Positions 8,131-16,772 of a stretch of 47,948 bases of DNA are shown here, one piece after another (positions within the stretch are counted from its first letter, which is position 1; every line of letters starts with the position of its first letter). The notes beneath the pieces were generated by a model. The model searched no databases. It saw nothing but the letters and a program-made list of their open reading frames with translations, and was not told the DNA's origin. The stretch comes from Desulfovibrio sp. (GTDB lineage: Bacteria; Desulfobacterota; Desulfovibrionia; Desulfovibrionales; Desulfovibrionaceae). The position numbers and the translations under genes were made by a program. Location: positions 1-47,948 of the forward strand of contig NZ_JAHZAA010000014.1 of NCBI RefSeq assembly GCF_019424165.1, read 5' to 3'.

Positions 8131-8244
8131 ATGAAAGTAAGACCTTCCGTCAAGAAAATATGCCCCAAGTGTAAGGTTATCCGGCGCAAGGGAGTGCTTC
8201 GAGTTATCTGCGAAAACCCCCGGCACAAGCAGCGCCAGGGCTAG
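8131..8244 (+). CDS. rpmJ: 50S ribosomal protein L36 (zinc-binding)
   Basis: 37 aa. It begins [21 protein letters not shown] with ligands C11, C14, C27 and H32, the zinc-containing (C+) form. A GGAG at 8121-8124 precedes the ATG. It lies between map and rpsM as in most bacteria. It is short and easily missed, but the sequence matches the family throughout. Confidence 0.96.
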
Positions 8245-8259
8245 GGCAGGAGACATATT

Positions 8260-8628
8260 GTGGCGAGAATAGCAGGTGTTGATTTGCCTCGCGGCAAAAG
8301 GGTGGACATTGCGCTCACCTATATCTATGGCATCGGCCGTACCACGGCCATGAAAATTCTGGACACCACCGGCGTCAACTGGGAGCGTAGTATCGACGAC
8401 CTCTCTGCTGACGAAGTGAACGAGATTCGTAAGGAACTCGAACAGCACTACAAGGTGGAAGGCGATCTTCGCCGCGAAGTGTCCAGCAATATTAAGCGCC
8501 TTATGGACATTGGCTGCTACCGTGGCCTTCGTCACCGTCGCGGTCTGCCCGTGCATGGCCAGCGCACTCATACCAACGCGCGTACCCGCAAGGGTCCCCG
8601 TCGCGGAGCCGTGGGCAAAAAGAAGTAG
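8260..8628 (+). CDS. rpsM: 30S ribosomal protein S13
   Basis: 122 aa, with a GTG start (8260) preceded by AGGAG. It begins MARIAGVDLPRGKRVDIALTYIYGIG and ends with RGLPVHGQRTHTNARTRKGPRRG and a basic tail, the standard S13. S13 contacts the P-site tRNA and bridges to the large subunit. First gene of the alpha group proper after rpmJ. A 124-base gap follows before rpsK. Confidence 0.97.
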   Translation: MARIAGVDLPRGKRVDIALTYIYGIGRTTAMKILDTTGVNWERSIDDLSADEVNEIRKELEQHYKVEGDLRREVSSNIKRLMDIGCYRGLRHRRGLPVHGQRTHTNARTRKGPRRGAVGKKK

Positions 8629-8638
8629 GGCGTGCGGC

Positions 8639-8682
8639 TGCGCTTGTCGCAGTTTGTAAAGCGGACGCAGCATTCGTGCTGC
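8639..8682 (+). promoter_or_regulatory. Paired hairpins in the rpsM-rpsK gap
   Basis: Two hairpins lie in the 124-base gap: CTGCG/CGCAG (about 8639-8653), and GCAGCA/TGCTGC closed by a TTCG tetraloop (8667-8682). Alpha-operon genes are controlled by S4 in other bacteria, but that site is upstream of rpsM in E. coli. Here the structured gap lies between rpsM and rpsK. Function is inferred only. Confidence 0.45.
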
Positions 8683-8752
8683 CGTGAGGACGAACGGATT
8701 TTCCGCCGCGCGCGGAGCATAAATCTGACAAGCTCCATCCAGAGGGATAGTT

Positions 8753-9142
<390 letters not shown>

Positions 9143-9186
9143 CCGGCCTGCCCCGGCAGAGTCCGTAACGTAAGAGGTATTGATAA

Positions 9187-9813
9187 ATGGCAAAATATAC
9201 TGAAGCCAAGTGCCGCATGTGTCGTCGCGAGGGCTGCAAGCTCTTTTTGAAGGGCGACCGTTGCTTTACCGACAAATGCGCCTATGATCGCCGCCCCTAT
9301 GCCCCCGGCCAGCATGGCCGTGCCCGCAAAAAGGTGAGCGAATACGCGGTGCAGTTGAGGGAAAAGCAGAAGACCCGCCGTATTTACGGCATTCTGGAGC
9401 GCCAGTTCCACGGCTATTTTGTTAAAGCCGACATGCAGAAGGGCGTTACCGGTACCAACCTGCTCGTTATTCTTGAACGCCGCCTGGACAACGTGGTTTA
9501 CCGTCTTGGTTTCGCCAACTCGCGCAACCAGGCCCGTCAGCTCGTGCGTCACGGTGTTTTCACCCTTAACGGCCGCAAGGTGGACATTCCTTCCTTGCAG
9601 GTACGTCTGGGCGACACCATCGAAGTGCCTGAAAAGAATCGTAAGATTCCCGTGCTCGCTGAAGCTCAGGAAGTTATCGCCCGCCGCGGCTGCCCCGCCT
9701 GGCTGGAAGCCGACGGCGCCGCTTTCAAGGGTACTGTCAAGGCCATGCCGCAGCGTGACGACATCCAGTTCCCCGTCAACGAGCAGCTTATCGTCGAACT
9801 TTACTCGAAATAA
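9187..9813 (+). CDS. rpsD: 30S ribosomal protein S4 (zinc-binding form)
   Basis: 208 aa. The N-terminal zinc site is present (C9, C12, C26, C31), as in thermophile and Gram-positive S4 proteins of the C+ type. The S4 RNA-binding domain (LDNVVYRLGFANSRNQARQLVRHGVFTLNG) lies at about residues 99-130. S4 starts 30S assembly and in many bacteria represses the alpha operon. It precedes rpoA by 12 bases. Confidence 0.97.
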   Translation: MAKYTEAKCRMCRREGCKLFLKGDRCFTDKCAYDRRPYAPGQHGRARKKVSEYAVQLREKQKTRRIYGILERQFHGYFVKADMQKGVTGTNLLVILERRLDNVVYRLGFANSRNQARQLVRHGVFTLNGRKVDIPSLQVRLGDTIEVPEKNRKIPVLAEAQEVIARRGCPAWLEADGAAFKGTVKAMPQRDDIQFPVNEQLIVELYSK

Positions 9814-9825
9814 ACGGGGGTTCGC

Positions 9826-10869
9826 ATGCTTATCAAACAGGGCGAACGCCTTATCAATGCGCGCAATTGGTCCGAGCTTGTCAAGCCCGATCAGATTCTG
9901 CGCGAAGAAGAGACGGCCAGCGGCACGCACGGCAAATTTGTCTGCGAACCTTTGGAGCGGGGCTACGGCACCACCATCGGCAATGCCATGCGGCGCGTCC
10001 TTCTGGCCTCCCTTCAGGGGGCGGCCTTTGTGTCGGTGAAAATCATCGGCGTACAGCACGAGTTCACCACCATCCATGGTGTGCTGGAAGACATCACTGA
10101 TGTCATCCTGAACATCAAGCAGGTTCGCCTGCGCATGGATACGGAAGAACCCCAGCGCCTGACCCTGCGCGTTGAGCGCAAGGGACCGGTGACGGCGGCC
10201 GACATTGTGGCCAATCAGCACGTTGAAGTGCTTAACCCTGATCTGCACATCGCCACTCTTACCGAAGACGTGGTGCTGGAGATGGAGCTGGAGGTCCGCA
10301 TGGGCAAGGGCTATGTGCCCGCCGACATGCACGAGGGCCTGGCCGATGAGATCGGCCTCATCAAGCTGGATTCCAGCTTTTCCCCCGTGCGCAAGGTCGC
10401 CTATACGGTGGAACAGGCCCGCGTGGGCCAGATGACCAACTATGACCGTCTTCTGCTTGAAGTGTGGACCGACGGCTCGCTGACGCCTGAAGATGCCATT
10501 GCTTACAGCGCCAAGATCATCAAAGATCAGATATCCGTGTTCATCAACTTTGATGAGCGTGTATCCGGCGACATGCGCAACGGCAGCGGTGAAAGCGGAG
10601 AAGTGAACGAACATCTGTTCAAAAGCATTGACGATCTTGAGCTTTCCGTCCGTGCCACCAACTGCCTGCGCAGCGCCAATATCGGCCTTGTGGGTGAGCT
10701 GGTGCAGCGCACTGAAGCCGAGATGCTCAAAACCAAGAACTTCGGCCGCAAATCGTTGGACGAAATCAAGGGTGTGCTTTTGAGTATGGGACTTGACTTC
10801 GGCATGAAGGTCGACTCCTTCGACAAGAAATATCAGGAATGGAAAAGGAAGCAGCAAAATGAGGCATAG
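9826..10869 (+). CDS. rpoA: DNA-directed RNA polymerase subunit alpha
   Basis: 347 aa. The N-terminal dimerisation domain has the family block FVCEPLERGYGTTIGNAMRRVLLASLQGAA, and the C-terminal domain shows LELSVRATNCLRSANIGLVGELVQRTEAEMLKTKNFGRKSLDEIK, which contacts UP elements and activators. Length is slightly above the E. coli protein (329) because of a longer C-terminal tail. The end overlaps the start of rplQ by 11 bases. Confidence 0.98.
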   Translation: MLIKQGERLINARNWSELVKPDQILREEETASGTHGKFVCEPLERGYGTTIGNAMRRVLLASLQGAAFVSVKIIGVQHEFTTIHGVLEDITDVILNIKQVRLRMDTEEPQRLTLRVERKGPVTAADIVANQHVEVLNPDLHIATLTEDVVLEMELEVRMGKGYVPADMHEGLADEIGLIKLDSSFSPVRKVAYTVEQARVGQMTNYDRLLLEVWTDGSLTPEDAIAYSAKIIKDQISVFINFDERVSGDMRNGSGESGEVNEHLFKSIDDLELSVRATNCLRSANIGLVGELVQRTEAEMLKTKNFGRKSLDEIKGVLLSMGLDFGMKVDSFDKKYQEWKRKQQNEA

Positions 10870-11371
10870 CAATTCCGGCAGGAAATTCTCGCGTACCCCC
10901 GCGCACCGTAAGGCCATGTTGCACAATCTCGCCAAGGCGCTGCTGATCCATGGCAAAATCTGCACCACGGAAATCAAGGCCAAGGAGCTTCGCCGGGTTG
11001 TGGAGCCTCTGATTACCCTTGCCAAGCGCAACGACCTGCACGCTCGCCGTCAGGCCTACCGTGTGCTTAACGATCATGCCCTGGTCAAGCGTCTCTTCGA
11101 CGAGATCGGCCCTGTCTTCGCCGGTGTACCCGGCGGCTACACCCGTATTCTCAAGATGGCCATGCCCCGTAAGGGCGACAATGCCCCGATGGCGATCATT
11201 GAACTGAGCCGCAGCAGCGAAACCGCTGCCGCCGATGCTCCCAAAGCCGCCAAGGCCGCTCCTGCCAAGGAAGCCAAGCCTGCCGCTGAAGAAGCTTCGG
11301 CCAAACCCAAGCGTACCCGCAAACCCAAGGCTGATGAAGCTGACGCTGAAGCTGCCAAGGAAGAAAACTAG
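10859..11371 (+). CDS. rplQ: 50S ribosomal protein L17 with Ala/Lys-rich tail
   Basis: 170 aa. The first ~118 residues are ordinary L17 (MRHSNSGRKFSRTPAHRKAML, then ELRRVVEPLITLAK, then GGYTRILKM). The last ~50 residues form a low-complexity Ala/Lys/Glu-rich extension ending EAAKEEN, probably disordered and exposed. Such tails occur in some L17 proteins. The ATG lies inside the end of rpoA (11-base overlap). The operon ends here at a strong terminator. Confidence 0.96.
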   Translation: MRHSNSGRKFSRTPAHRKAMLHNLAKALLIHGKICTTEIKAKELRRVVEPLITLAKRNDLHARRQAYRVLNDHALVKRLFDEIGPVFAGVPGGYTRILKMAMPRKGDNAPMAIIELSRSSETAAADAPKAAKAAPAKEAKPAAEEASAKPKRTRKPKADEADAEAAKEEN

Positions 11372-11415
11372 GCCGTCAGGCGAAGATTCTTCACGGGTTT
11401 ATGGTGATTGATATG

Positions 11416-11441
11416 AAAGGGCGCTACGGCGCCCTTTTTTT
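11416..11441 (+). terminator. Rho-independent terminator of the alpha operon
   Basis: Stem AAAGGGCGC / GCGCCCTTT with a TACG tetraloop (UNCG class, stabilised by the C-G closing pair), running into seven Ts. It lies 45 bases after the rplQ stop and closes the whole ribosomal cluster. Confidence 0.93.
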
Positions 11442-11719
11442 GTAAGCAAAAAACACCGCTACAGCGGTCACCCCTTGAAATGTTCTCCTTGATCTTCGGC
11501 TGAGTCGCCTGCGCGGCGCTCTCCGGAGCATTTCAAGGTTTTCAATTCCTCGCTGTTGCGAGGGCTGTAGGGCGGATGCTGCGGGGGGATTCCTCGTTTC
11601 GTCTGGTGAGTTCCTTCGACGCCACGCAGCGGCATCAGCAAGGTCAGCCGGGAATCTGGATAATGGGCAGCAAATCATGGTGTCAACGCACTGCATTGTA
11701 ACCGCTTGAGGCATAAGCC
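11442..11719. other. Gap with a 10-bp inverted repeat
   Basis: No credible gene is visible. A perfect inverted repeat CCTTGAAATG (11473-11482) / CATTTCAAGG (11529-11538) encloses 46 bases, with further partial pairing inside. A small ACCGCT/AGCGGT hairpin lies at 11455-11468. The stretch leads into a decayed transposase remnant, so the repeats may be debris of a mobile element end. Confidence 0.4.
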
Positions 11720-11923
11720 ATGAGCGGCTTCAACGGTTCGTGGTTCCATCTGCTCCGGGTAGCCTCGCATACCAAAGTGTGTGACGCTGAACTTTTGTAT
11801 TTGCCCGCGCGTAGTCCTGGTTTGGATTCCACTGAAATATGTGGAGCAAGGCTACCAACCGTTGCGCGGCCTGGAAGCACAAGCCCATATTGCATTGAGA
11901 AAGGGCATCGTCAGCGTGCCTAA
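11720..11923 (+). pseudogene. Decayed IS630-type transposase fragment
   Basis: A 67-codon open stretch reads ELLYLPARSPGLDSTE at its centre. This resembles the conserved C-terminal block of IS630-family DDE transposases, roughly LLFLPPYSPDLNPIE, in which the last acidic residue is catalytic. About 9 of 16 positions agree. Upstream, NGSWFH resembles the DNASFH-like segment of the same fold. The rest of the transposase is absent, and the following residues do not match. It is a fossil, not a working element. Confidence 0.55.
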
Positions 11924-11981
11924 TCTGGTTTGCGCAAACGATGCCCAGGAACGGTTTTAAAATGTGGCGATGCCCTTGTTT

Positions 11982-12695
11982 TTAGTAGCCCGACAGTTCC
12001 CGTTCCACTTTTTTGGGGTCAGCGGCCAGGCCTTTTTGGATGCTCTTGGCGAACGTATCGGGATAGACGTCTTCAGCGCCGCTTTTCATGCCGTCGAGAA
12101 TTTCCAGCGCGACAGATTCAGGGCTGGCCTTGGGCATTTCAAGACCGTCGGTCATGCGTGTATCAACAGGCCCCGGGTATACGCCGATGACAGCGGTGTT
12201 CTGTCCGGCCAGCACGCCGCGCAGGCCCTGGGTAAGCGAATGCAGCGCTGCCTTTGAGGCGCAGTAGGTGCCGATGGATGGCATATTAACCAGCCCAATG
12301 ACAGAAATGACGTTTATCATGCAGCCGCCGCCATTTTTGCCCAGAACCGGCGCGAAAGCAGAGCACATGGCCAGCGTGCCGAAGTAGTTGACCTCCATTT
12401 CGGTCCGCGCCGTCTGAGGGGAACCGAGCAGACCGCTGCCGCCCATGCCCGCATTGTTCACCAGAACCGTAGTGTCTCCGCATGTGGCAACGGTTTTTTC
12501 AATGTCGTCGGGTTTGGAGATATCGAGCTGAACAAGCTGGATTTTTTTGTTATTTCGCAAGTATTCCAATGATGTCGTACTGCGGGCGCAGGCATAAATT
12601 TTTTTGGCTCCGGCTGCCAGAAAAGCGTTGACCAGCGCCTTGCCTATGCCGCCGTTGGCCCCTGTGACAAGAATGGTTTGCTCATTGATATTCAT
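11982..12695 (-). CDS. Short-chain dehydrogenase/reductase (SDR)
   Basis: 237 aa, classical SDR size. The Rossmann cofactor motif TGANGGIG lies at residues 11-18, NNAG at about 80-83, and the catalytic set is S131, Y144 and K148 (YCASK). The acidic LDIS after strand 3 is usual in SDRs that bind NAD(P). The substrate cannot be told. It stands alone on the minus strand, after the ribosomal cluster and convergent with it. An AT-rich upstream region of ~150 bases should hold its promoter. Confidence 0.92.
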   Translation of the reverse strand: MNINEQTILVTGANGGIGKALVNAFLAAGAKKIYACARSTTSLEYLRNNKKIQLVQLDISKPDDIEKTVATCGDTTVLVNNAGMGGSGLLGSPQTARTEMEVNYFGTLAMCSAFAPVLGKNGGGCMINVISVIGLVNMPSIGTYCASKAALHSLTQGLRGVLAGQNTAVIGVYPGPVDTRMTDGLEMPKASPESVALEILDGMKSGAEDVYPDTFAKSIQKGLAADPKKVERELSGY

Positions 12696-13195
12696 TACAT
12701 TTTCTCCACGTAAAGTATCCGACTGTGGTGTCGGGCTAAATTCTTTGTAATGCAGTCTGTCTTTTTACATAGCCAAATGTTTTTATGGAAGAATGGGGTG
12801 TCGTCCCCGCAGTGTACAAGATGCATACGAGGGGTGAGTTCTACAGAATCTGGAACAGCTTACCCTTGATAGCATATATTCTCAAATGATAAAGGGTTCT
12901 TTGCGGCGTTCAGTAACACAAATTATTGACGGTGCTGTCTTCGGCGCAGCCTTTCAGGTAGCTGCGGCGCAGGCGCGCCCTTTGCCGCCTCGTCTGCCTG
13001 CCCCTGCGAGGACAAGTTCATGCAGGCGTATTCTGTCTCTGCCACGATCAGACCGGCAGACAGCGCAAAGGGGCATTGCCGGGCATGCACGTTAAGGCGC
13101 AAGTGGATGGCGTTCTGCCACCGCCGCAGGCCGTGATCTGTCGCATACCGGGTCTGTCCAGACGTTGTGGCGGTTGCGGGTATCTGCCGCCGGTT
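12696..13195. other. Gap between SDR gene and selD
   Basis: About 500 bases with no gene that can be supported. The short open frames on both strands have no recognisable product. The left half (12700-12900) is AT-rich and should contain the SDR promoter on the minus strand. The right half is GC-rich and ends in the selD promoter. Confidence 0.5.
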
Positions 13196-13224
13196 TTGAC
13201 CTTTGTGCCGGAAGAGCGCATACT
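13196..13224 (+). promoter_or_regulatory. Likely sigma-70 promoter of selD
   Basis: TTGACC (13196-13201), a 17-base spacer and CATACT (13219-13224) give a good -35/-10 pair about 31 bases ahead of the selD ATG. The predicted start of transcription is near 13231. Confidence 0.6.
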
Positions 13225-13254
13225 GCAAGAGCAAATTTACGCAAGGAGACGCGC

Positions 13255-14313
13255 ATGAAGCTTTTGGAAAAAGCCCGCGCTGCCGGCTGAGCCGCAAAAC
13301 TTGCTCCAGGGGCCCTGGAGCGACTTTTACACGGGTTGCCGCTGGGTACACGGCCGGATCTCGAAGCCCGCGTGCTGGCGGGGCGCGCCCGAAATGAAGA
13401 TGCGGTGGTGCTTACCGTGCCGCCCGGCCGCGCCATTGTGCAGACCGTGGATATACTTGCGCCTATTGTTAATGACGGTTTTCATTTTGGCCGTATAGCC
13501 GCGGCCAATGCGCTTTCAGACGTGTACGCCATGGGCGGCGAGCCGTGGAGCGCCATGAACGTGGCTTTTTTTCCGCAGGCTCTGGCCGAGGACGATCCCC
13601 AGGGCATTCTTGCAAGCATCCTGCGTGGCGGGCTTGAGGCCATGAACGAGGCCGGAGCCGTGCTGGCCGGAGGCCATACGGTTCAGGACGAAGAATTGAA
13701 GTACGGCCTTGCCGTCACAGGCATTATTGATCCGGAGCACATGGCGCGTAATGACGGCCTGCGGCCCGGGCAAAAACTTCTGCTGACAAAACCGCTGGGT
13801 ACAGGGGTATTGGCTACAGGGGTCAAGGCCGGATGGGACGGCGCGGACGAAAGTGAAGCGGAGCTTATACGCTGGTGCTCACGCCTTAACAGTGTGGGCG
13901 GCGAGGTCATTCGCGCACTCAGGCTTGCTGGGGCCACGGATATTACCGGTTTCGGCCTGGGAGGCCACGCGCTCGAAATGGCGCTGGCGTCCGGTGTGTG
14001 TGTGATTTTTGACGCCGAAGCCTTGCCGCTTATGCCGCACGCCCTGGAGTATGCGCGCGACGGCCTTATCCCGGCGGGCAGCCATCTTAACCGCAAGCAT
14101 TGCGCATGTTCTTCCCTGGTGGAGAAAGGCGTGGATGAAGCGGTGGAAAGTCTGGCCTTTGACGCCCAGACCTCGGGGGGGCTGCTGCTGGCTGTGCCGC
14201 CGGACCAGGTGGAAGAGGCGCGCGCCCTGCTGCTCGCCGGCGGTGACCTTGCCTGCCTTGTGGGCGAGGTTGCAGAGTCGAGACCGGACGGCAAGGCGCT
14301 GGTGTTGCGCTGA
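13255..14313 (+). CDS. selD: Selenide, water dikinase, a selenoprotein (in-frame TGA = Sec)
   Basis: 352 aa if TGA 13288-13290 is read as selenocysteine. It makes selenophosphate from selenide and ATP, the Se donor for Sec-tRNA. The start ATG 13255 has AAGGAG 6 bases upstream and reads MKLLEKARAAG, then TGA, then AAKLAPGALERLL, without a break into the SelD body. The site G-U12-A-A-K15 matches GCGCK of E. coli SelD, with Sec in place of the catalytic Cys17 and the essential Lys kept. Later blocks fit SelD well: FHFGRIAAANALSDVYAMGG, LAGGHTVQDEELKYGLAVTG, TKPLGTGVL. A caller that treats TGA as stop would start at 13336 and lose the active site. Confidence 0.93.
13303..13321 (+). promoter_or_regulatory. 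SECIS-like hairpin after the selD UGA
   Basis: GCTCCAGG (13303-13310), a GGC loop and CCTGGAGC (13314-13321) form a perfect 8-bp hairpin that starts 12 bases after the TGA. Bacterial SECIS elements sit inside the coding region at this distance and bind SelB. The small apical loop is G-rich, as expected for SelB recognition. Confidence 0.7.
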
Positions 14314-14337
14314 TAGTTTTCGGATGACAGATATTCG

Positions 14338-14366
14338 CAGTGCGGTTTCATGCCTTTGCCGCACTG
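14338..14366 (+). terminator. Hairpin after selD
   Basis: Perfect 8-bp stem CAGTGCGG / CCGCACTG with a 13-base loop, 25 bases after the selD stop. No direct T-run follows; a CTTTTTA appears about 25 bases later. A weak terminator or 3'-end protector. The rest of the gap to the tRNA shows only a further CCGGTT/AACCGG hairpin (14523-14540). Confidence 0.45.
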
Positions 14367-14555
14367 TGGGTGACAGGGGATTTGGGGCTTTTTACCCGCT
14401 GTTGTGGGCGTATGGGCTTCAGGAATTATCGTTGTTTTTTCATGCTCCCGGCTTGCCATAAGGCCCGGAAGTATTATCTTAAGAAAGTTCGTCTCCGCCA
14501 TTGTTTCCGCATGCTCCGTCACCCGGTTTTTCACAACCGGCATGGCCGGACGCCG

Positions 14556-14584
14556 CTTGCGGGCCGAGAGCAAGTGTGCTATGG
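14556..14584 (+). promoter_or_regulatory. Possible tRNA-Leu promoter
   Basis: TTGCGG, a 17-base spacer and TATGGA end about 12 bases before the tRNA. The -10 is weak, so this is a tentative assignment based on position. Confidence 0.35.
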
Positions 14585-14595
14585 AAACACGCTTT

Positions 14596-14679
14596 GCGAG
14601 AGTGGCGGAATTGGTAGACGCACTGGACTTAGAATCCAGCACCATAGGTATGGGGGTTCAAGTCCCCCCTCTCGCACCA
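14596..14679 (+). tRNA. tRNA-Leu, anticodon TAG
   Basis: The 5' strand GCGAGAG pairs with CTCTCGC at 14669-14675, followed by A and an encoded CCA. The anticodon arm CTGGA-CTTAGAA-TCCAG gives anticodon TAG, reading CUN codons. A class II variable arm (ACC..GGT) and a T arm GGGGG-TTCAAGT-CCCCC follow. Length is 84 bases with CCA. It sits 28 bases before tig. Confidence 0.96.
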
Positions 14680-14707
14680 TCACGCCCACCCAGAAAAGGA
14701 GTCCCTC

Positions 14708-16066
14708 GTGGAATATAGCGCTGAAGACATTTCGCCGGTCAGAAAAAAAGTCGTCATCACCACGGAGCCCCAGGAAGTTGAAGCTTCTATCATGGGCACG
14801 ATCGCCCTGTACAAGACTTCCGTACAGGTTGACGGTTTCCGCAAGGGCAAGGTTCCGGCCTCGGTCATCGAGCAGCGCTTTCGCGACAAGATTTACGAAG
14901 AAGCCCGTCAGGACCTCATCAATGTGCACATCAATGACGTGATGCAGAAGCTCGACGTCATGCCGCTGGCCGGTCTTGATGTGGACACGCCCGACGCTTT
15001 CGAGCGCGGCAAGGGCTTTACCTATACCATCGAATTTGAAGTGCTGCCCTCGTTTGATCTGCCCCCCTACGAAGGTATGGATGTGGAGCAGGAAAAAGTT
15101 GAGGTGGACGAAAAGGAAGTGCAGGAAGTGCTCGACCGCATCCTGCGCGACCGCGCCCAGCTTGTGCCCGTAGAGGGCAACGGCCCCGCCGTGGACGGTC
15201 AGGTAGCTACCGTTGACTTTGCCGCCTTTGAAAACGGCGAACCCGTGGAAGGCGTCAAGGCCGAATCCTTTGATCTGGCCCTGGGCGAGCGCCAGGCTCT
15301 GGAAGATTTTGAAGCTCTGGTCAAAACCATCCCTTATGGCGAAGAAGGCGAGGGCGAAATTCATTTTCCCGAAGACTTCATTGCCAAGGATCTGGCCGGC
15401 AAGACCGTGATCATGAAGGTCAAGGTGCACGCTATCAAGGAACGCAAGCTGCCCGCGCTTGACGACGAACTGGCCAAAAGCCTTGGTCTTGAAAGCGTTG
15501 AAAAGCTGAAAGAAGCCATCACCAAAAGCTACACTGAAAGCCGCACCGGCCTGAACAAGAGCGCGGCCCAGAAGAGCCTGCTGGACGGCCTGCTCAAGAT
15601 GGTTGAGTTCGAGCTGCCCCCGAGCCTGGTGGAAACCCAGATGAACACGCTGCTGGCCGACATGGCTGGCCGCCTGGAACGCCAGGGCCGCAGCCTCGAA
15701 AGCCTCGGCAAGAGCATGGAAGACCTGCGCAAAGACATGCAGCCCCAGGCTGACGAACTGGCTCGCGCTCAGGTGCTCTTGCTTTCTGTTGCCAAAAAAG
15801 AAGGTCTGGACGTTACCGACCACGAAGTCACTACGCAGATTTACCAGCTTGCCATGCGCACCGGCGAAGACTTCAAGTCCCTGCGCGAACAGTATGAGCG
15901 TTCGGGCATGATCTTTGTGCTGCGCGACCGCATGCTGGCTGACAAGGCTATGGATCTCATCTACGCCAAGGCCAATGTCAAGGAAGTGGAGCCAAAAGTT
16001 CCTGAAACCGGAGCAGAGGCAGATGCCGCGCCGGGCGCGTCCGCCAGCGCTCAGGAAAGCAAATAA
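14708..16066 (+). CDS. tig: Trigger factor (peptidyl-prolyl isomerase chaperone)
   Basis: 452 aa, starting at GTG 14708 with AAAAGGAG 7 bases upstream. The ribosome-binding N-domain carries the GFRKGKVP signature near residue 43, used to dock on L23. A PPIase domain follows in the middle (FDLALGERQALEDFEALVKTIPYGEE) and a long helical C-domain with arms. It catches nascent chains at the exit tunnel. The last ~20 residues are an Ala/Glu-rich tail. The order tig-clpP-clpX-lon is a classic quality-control cluster. Confidence 0.96.
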   Translation: MEYSAEDISPVRKKVVITTEPQEVEASIMGTIALYKTSVQVDGFRKGKVPASVIEQRFRDKIYEEARQDLINVHINDVMQKLDVMPLAGLDVDTPDAFERGKGFTYTIEFEVLPSFDLPPYEGMDVEQEKVEVDEKEVQEVLDRILRDRAQLVPVEGNGPAVDGQVATVDFAAFENGEPVEGVKAESFDLALGERQALEDFEALVKTIPYGEEGEGEIHFPEDFIAKDLAGKTVIMKVKVHAIKERKLPALDDELAKSLGLESVEKLKEAITKSYTESRTGLNKSAAQKSLLDGLLKMVEFELPPSLVETQMNTLLADMAGRLERQGRSLESLGKSMEDLRKDMQPQADELARAQVLLLSVAKKEGLDVTDHEVTTQIYQLAMRTGEDFKSLREQYERSGMIFVLRDRMLADKAMDLIYAKANVKEVEPKVPETGAEADAAPGASASAQESK

Positions 16067-16075
16067 TAATCAGGG

Positions 16076-16110
16076 AAGGCGGCCTCTGGGCCGCCTTTTG
16101 CTTTTTTCGC
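16076..16110 (+). terminator. Terminator after tig
   Basis: Perfect 9-bp stem AAGGCGGCC / GGCCGCCTT with a TCTG loop, followed by TTGCTTTTTT. It separates tig from clpPX, which therefore probably has a promoter of its own in the remaining ~50 bases, or receives read-through. Confidence 0.88.
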
Positions 16111-16161
16111 GGCTCAGCGCCGCATATATCGGCCCCTTCGGGCCATGTCAGTGAGGCTTTC

Positions 16162-16770
16162 ATGTCGCTCATACCTATGGTTATTGAAACCACCGGCCGT
16201 TCCGAACGCGCCTACGATATCTATTCGCGCCTGCTCAAGGACCGCATCGTTCTGCTGGGTTCCGAGGTCAACGACACCGTGGCCTCGCTGATCTGCGCAC
16301 AGTTGCTCTTTCTTGAATCGCAGGATCCGGAAAAGGAAATTTCTCTCTATATCAACTCGCCCGGCGGTTCGGTTACCGCTGGTCTTGCCATCTATGACAC
16401 CTTGCGCTTTATTTCCGCGCCGGTTTCCACGGTGTGCATGGGGCGCGCTGCCAGCATGGGCGCTTTTTTGCTGGCCGCCGGCAAGCCGGGGCTGCGCTAT
16501 GCCCTGCCCAACAGCCAGATCATGATTCACCAGCCTTCGGCCGGGTATCAGGGGCAGGCCACTGATATAGAGATTCATGCCAAAGAGGTGCTGCGTCTCA
16601 AAGAGCGCCTCAACCGCATACTTGCCGAAAATACCGGTCGTCCTTACAAGGATATTGTCAAGGCGACCGAACGCGATAACTTTTTGACTCCTGAAGAAGC
16701 CAAAGACCTGGGCATTATTGACCGCGTACTGGTTTCGCGCCAGGACATGGCTCAGGAAAAGAGCGAATAA
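16162..16770 (+). CDS. clpP: ATP-dependent Clp protease proteolytic subunit
   Basis: 202 aa serine protease that forms the tetradecameric ClpP barrel. The catalytic triad is S98 (GRAASMGA), H123 (MIHQP) and D172, matching E. coli S97/H122/D171. It begins MSLIPMVIETTGRSERAYDIYSRLL, so the propeptide is very short or absent. Two bases separate its stop from clpX, so the two subunits are made together. Confidence 0.97.
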   Translation: MSLIPMVIETTGRSERAYDIYSRLLKDRIVLLGSEVNDTVASLICAQLLFLESQDPEKEISLYINSPGGSVTAGLAIYDTLRFISAPVSTVCMGRAASMGAFLLAAGKPGLRYALPNSQIMIHQPSAGYQGQATDIEIHAKEVLRLKERLNRILAENTGRPYKDIVKATERDNFLTPEEAKDLGIIDRVLVSRQDMAQEKSE

Positions 16771-16772
16771 TC

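Noticed and set aside
12886..13351. Short open frames on both strands upstream of selD
   Set aside because: No start signals, no family resemblance, and they overlap the selD promoter and start.
13336..14313. 325-residue SelD starting at the ATG at 13336
   Set aside because: It lacks the catalytic residue and the nucleotide-site Lys and has no ribosome-binding site. The frame through the TGA from 13255 explains the upstream similarity.
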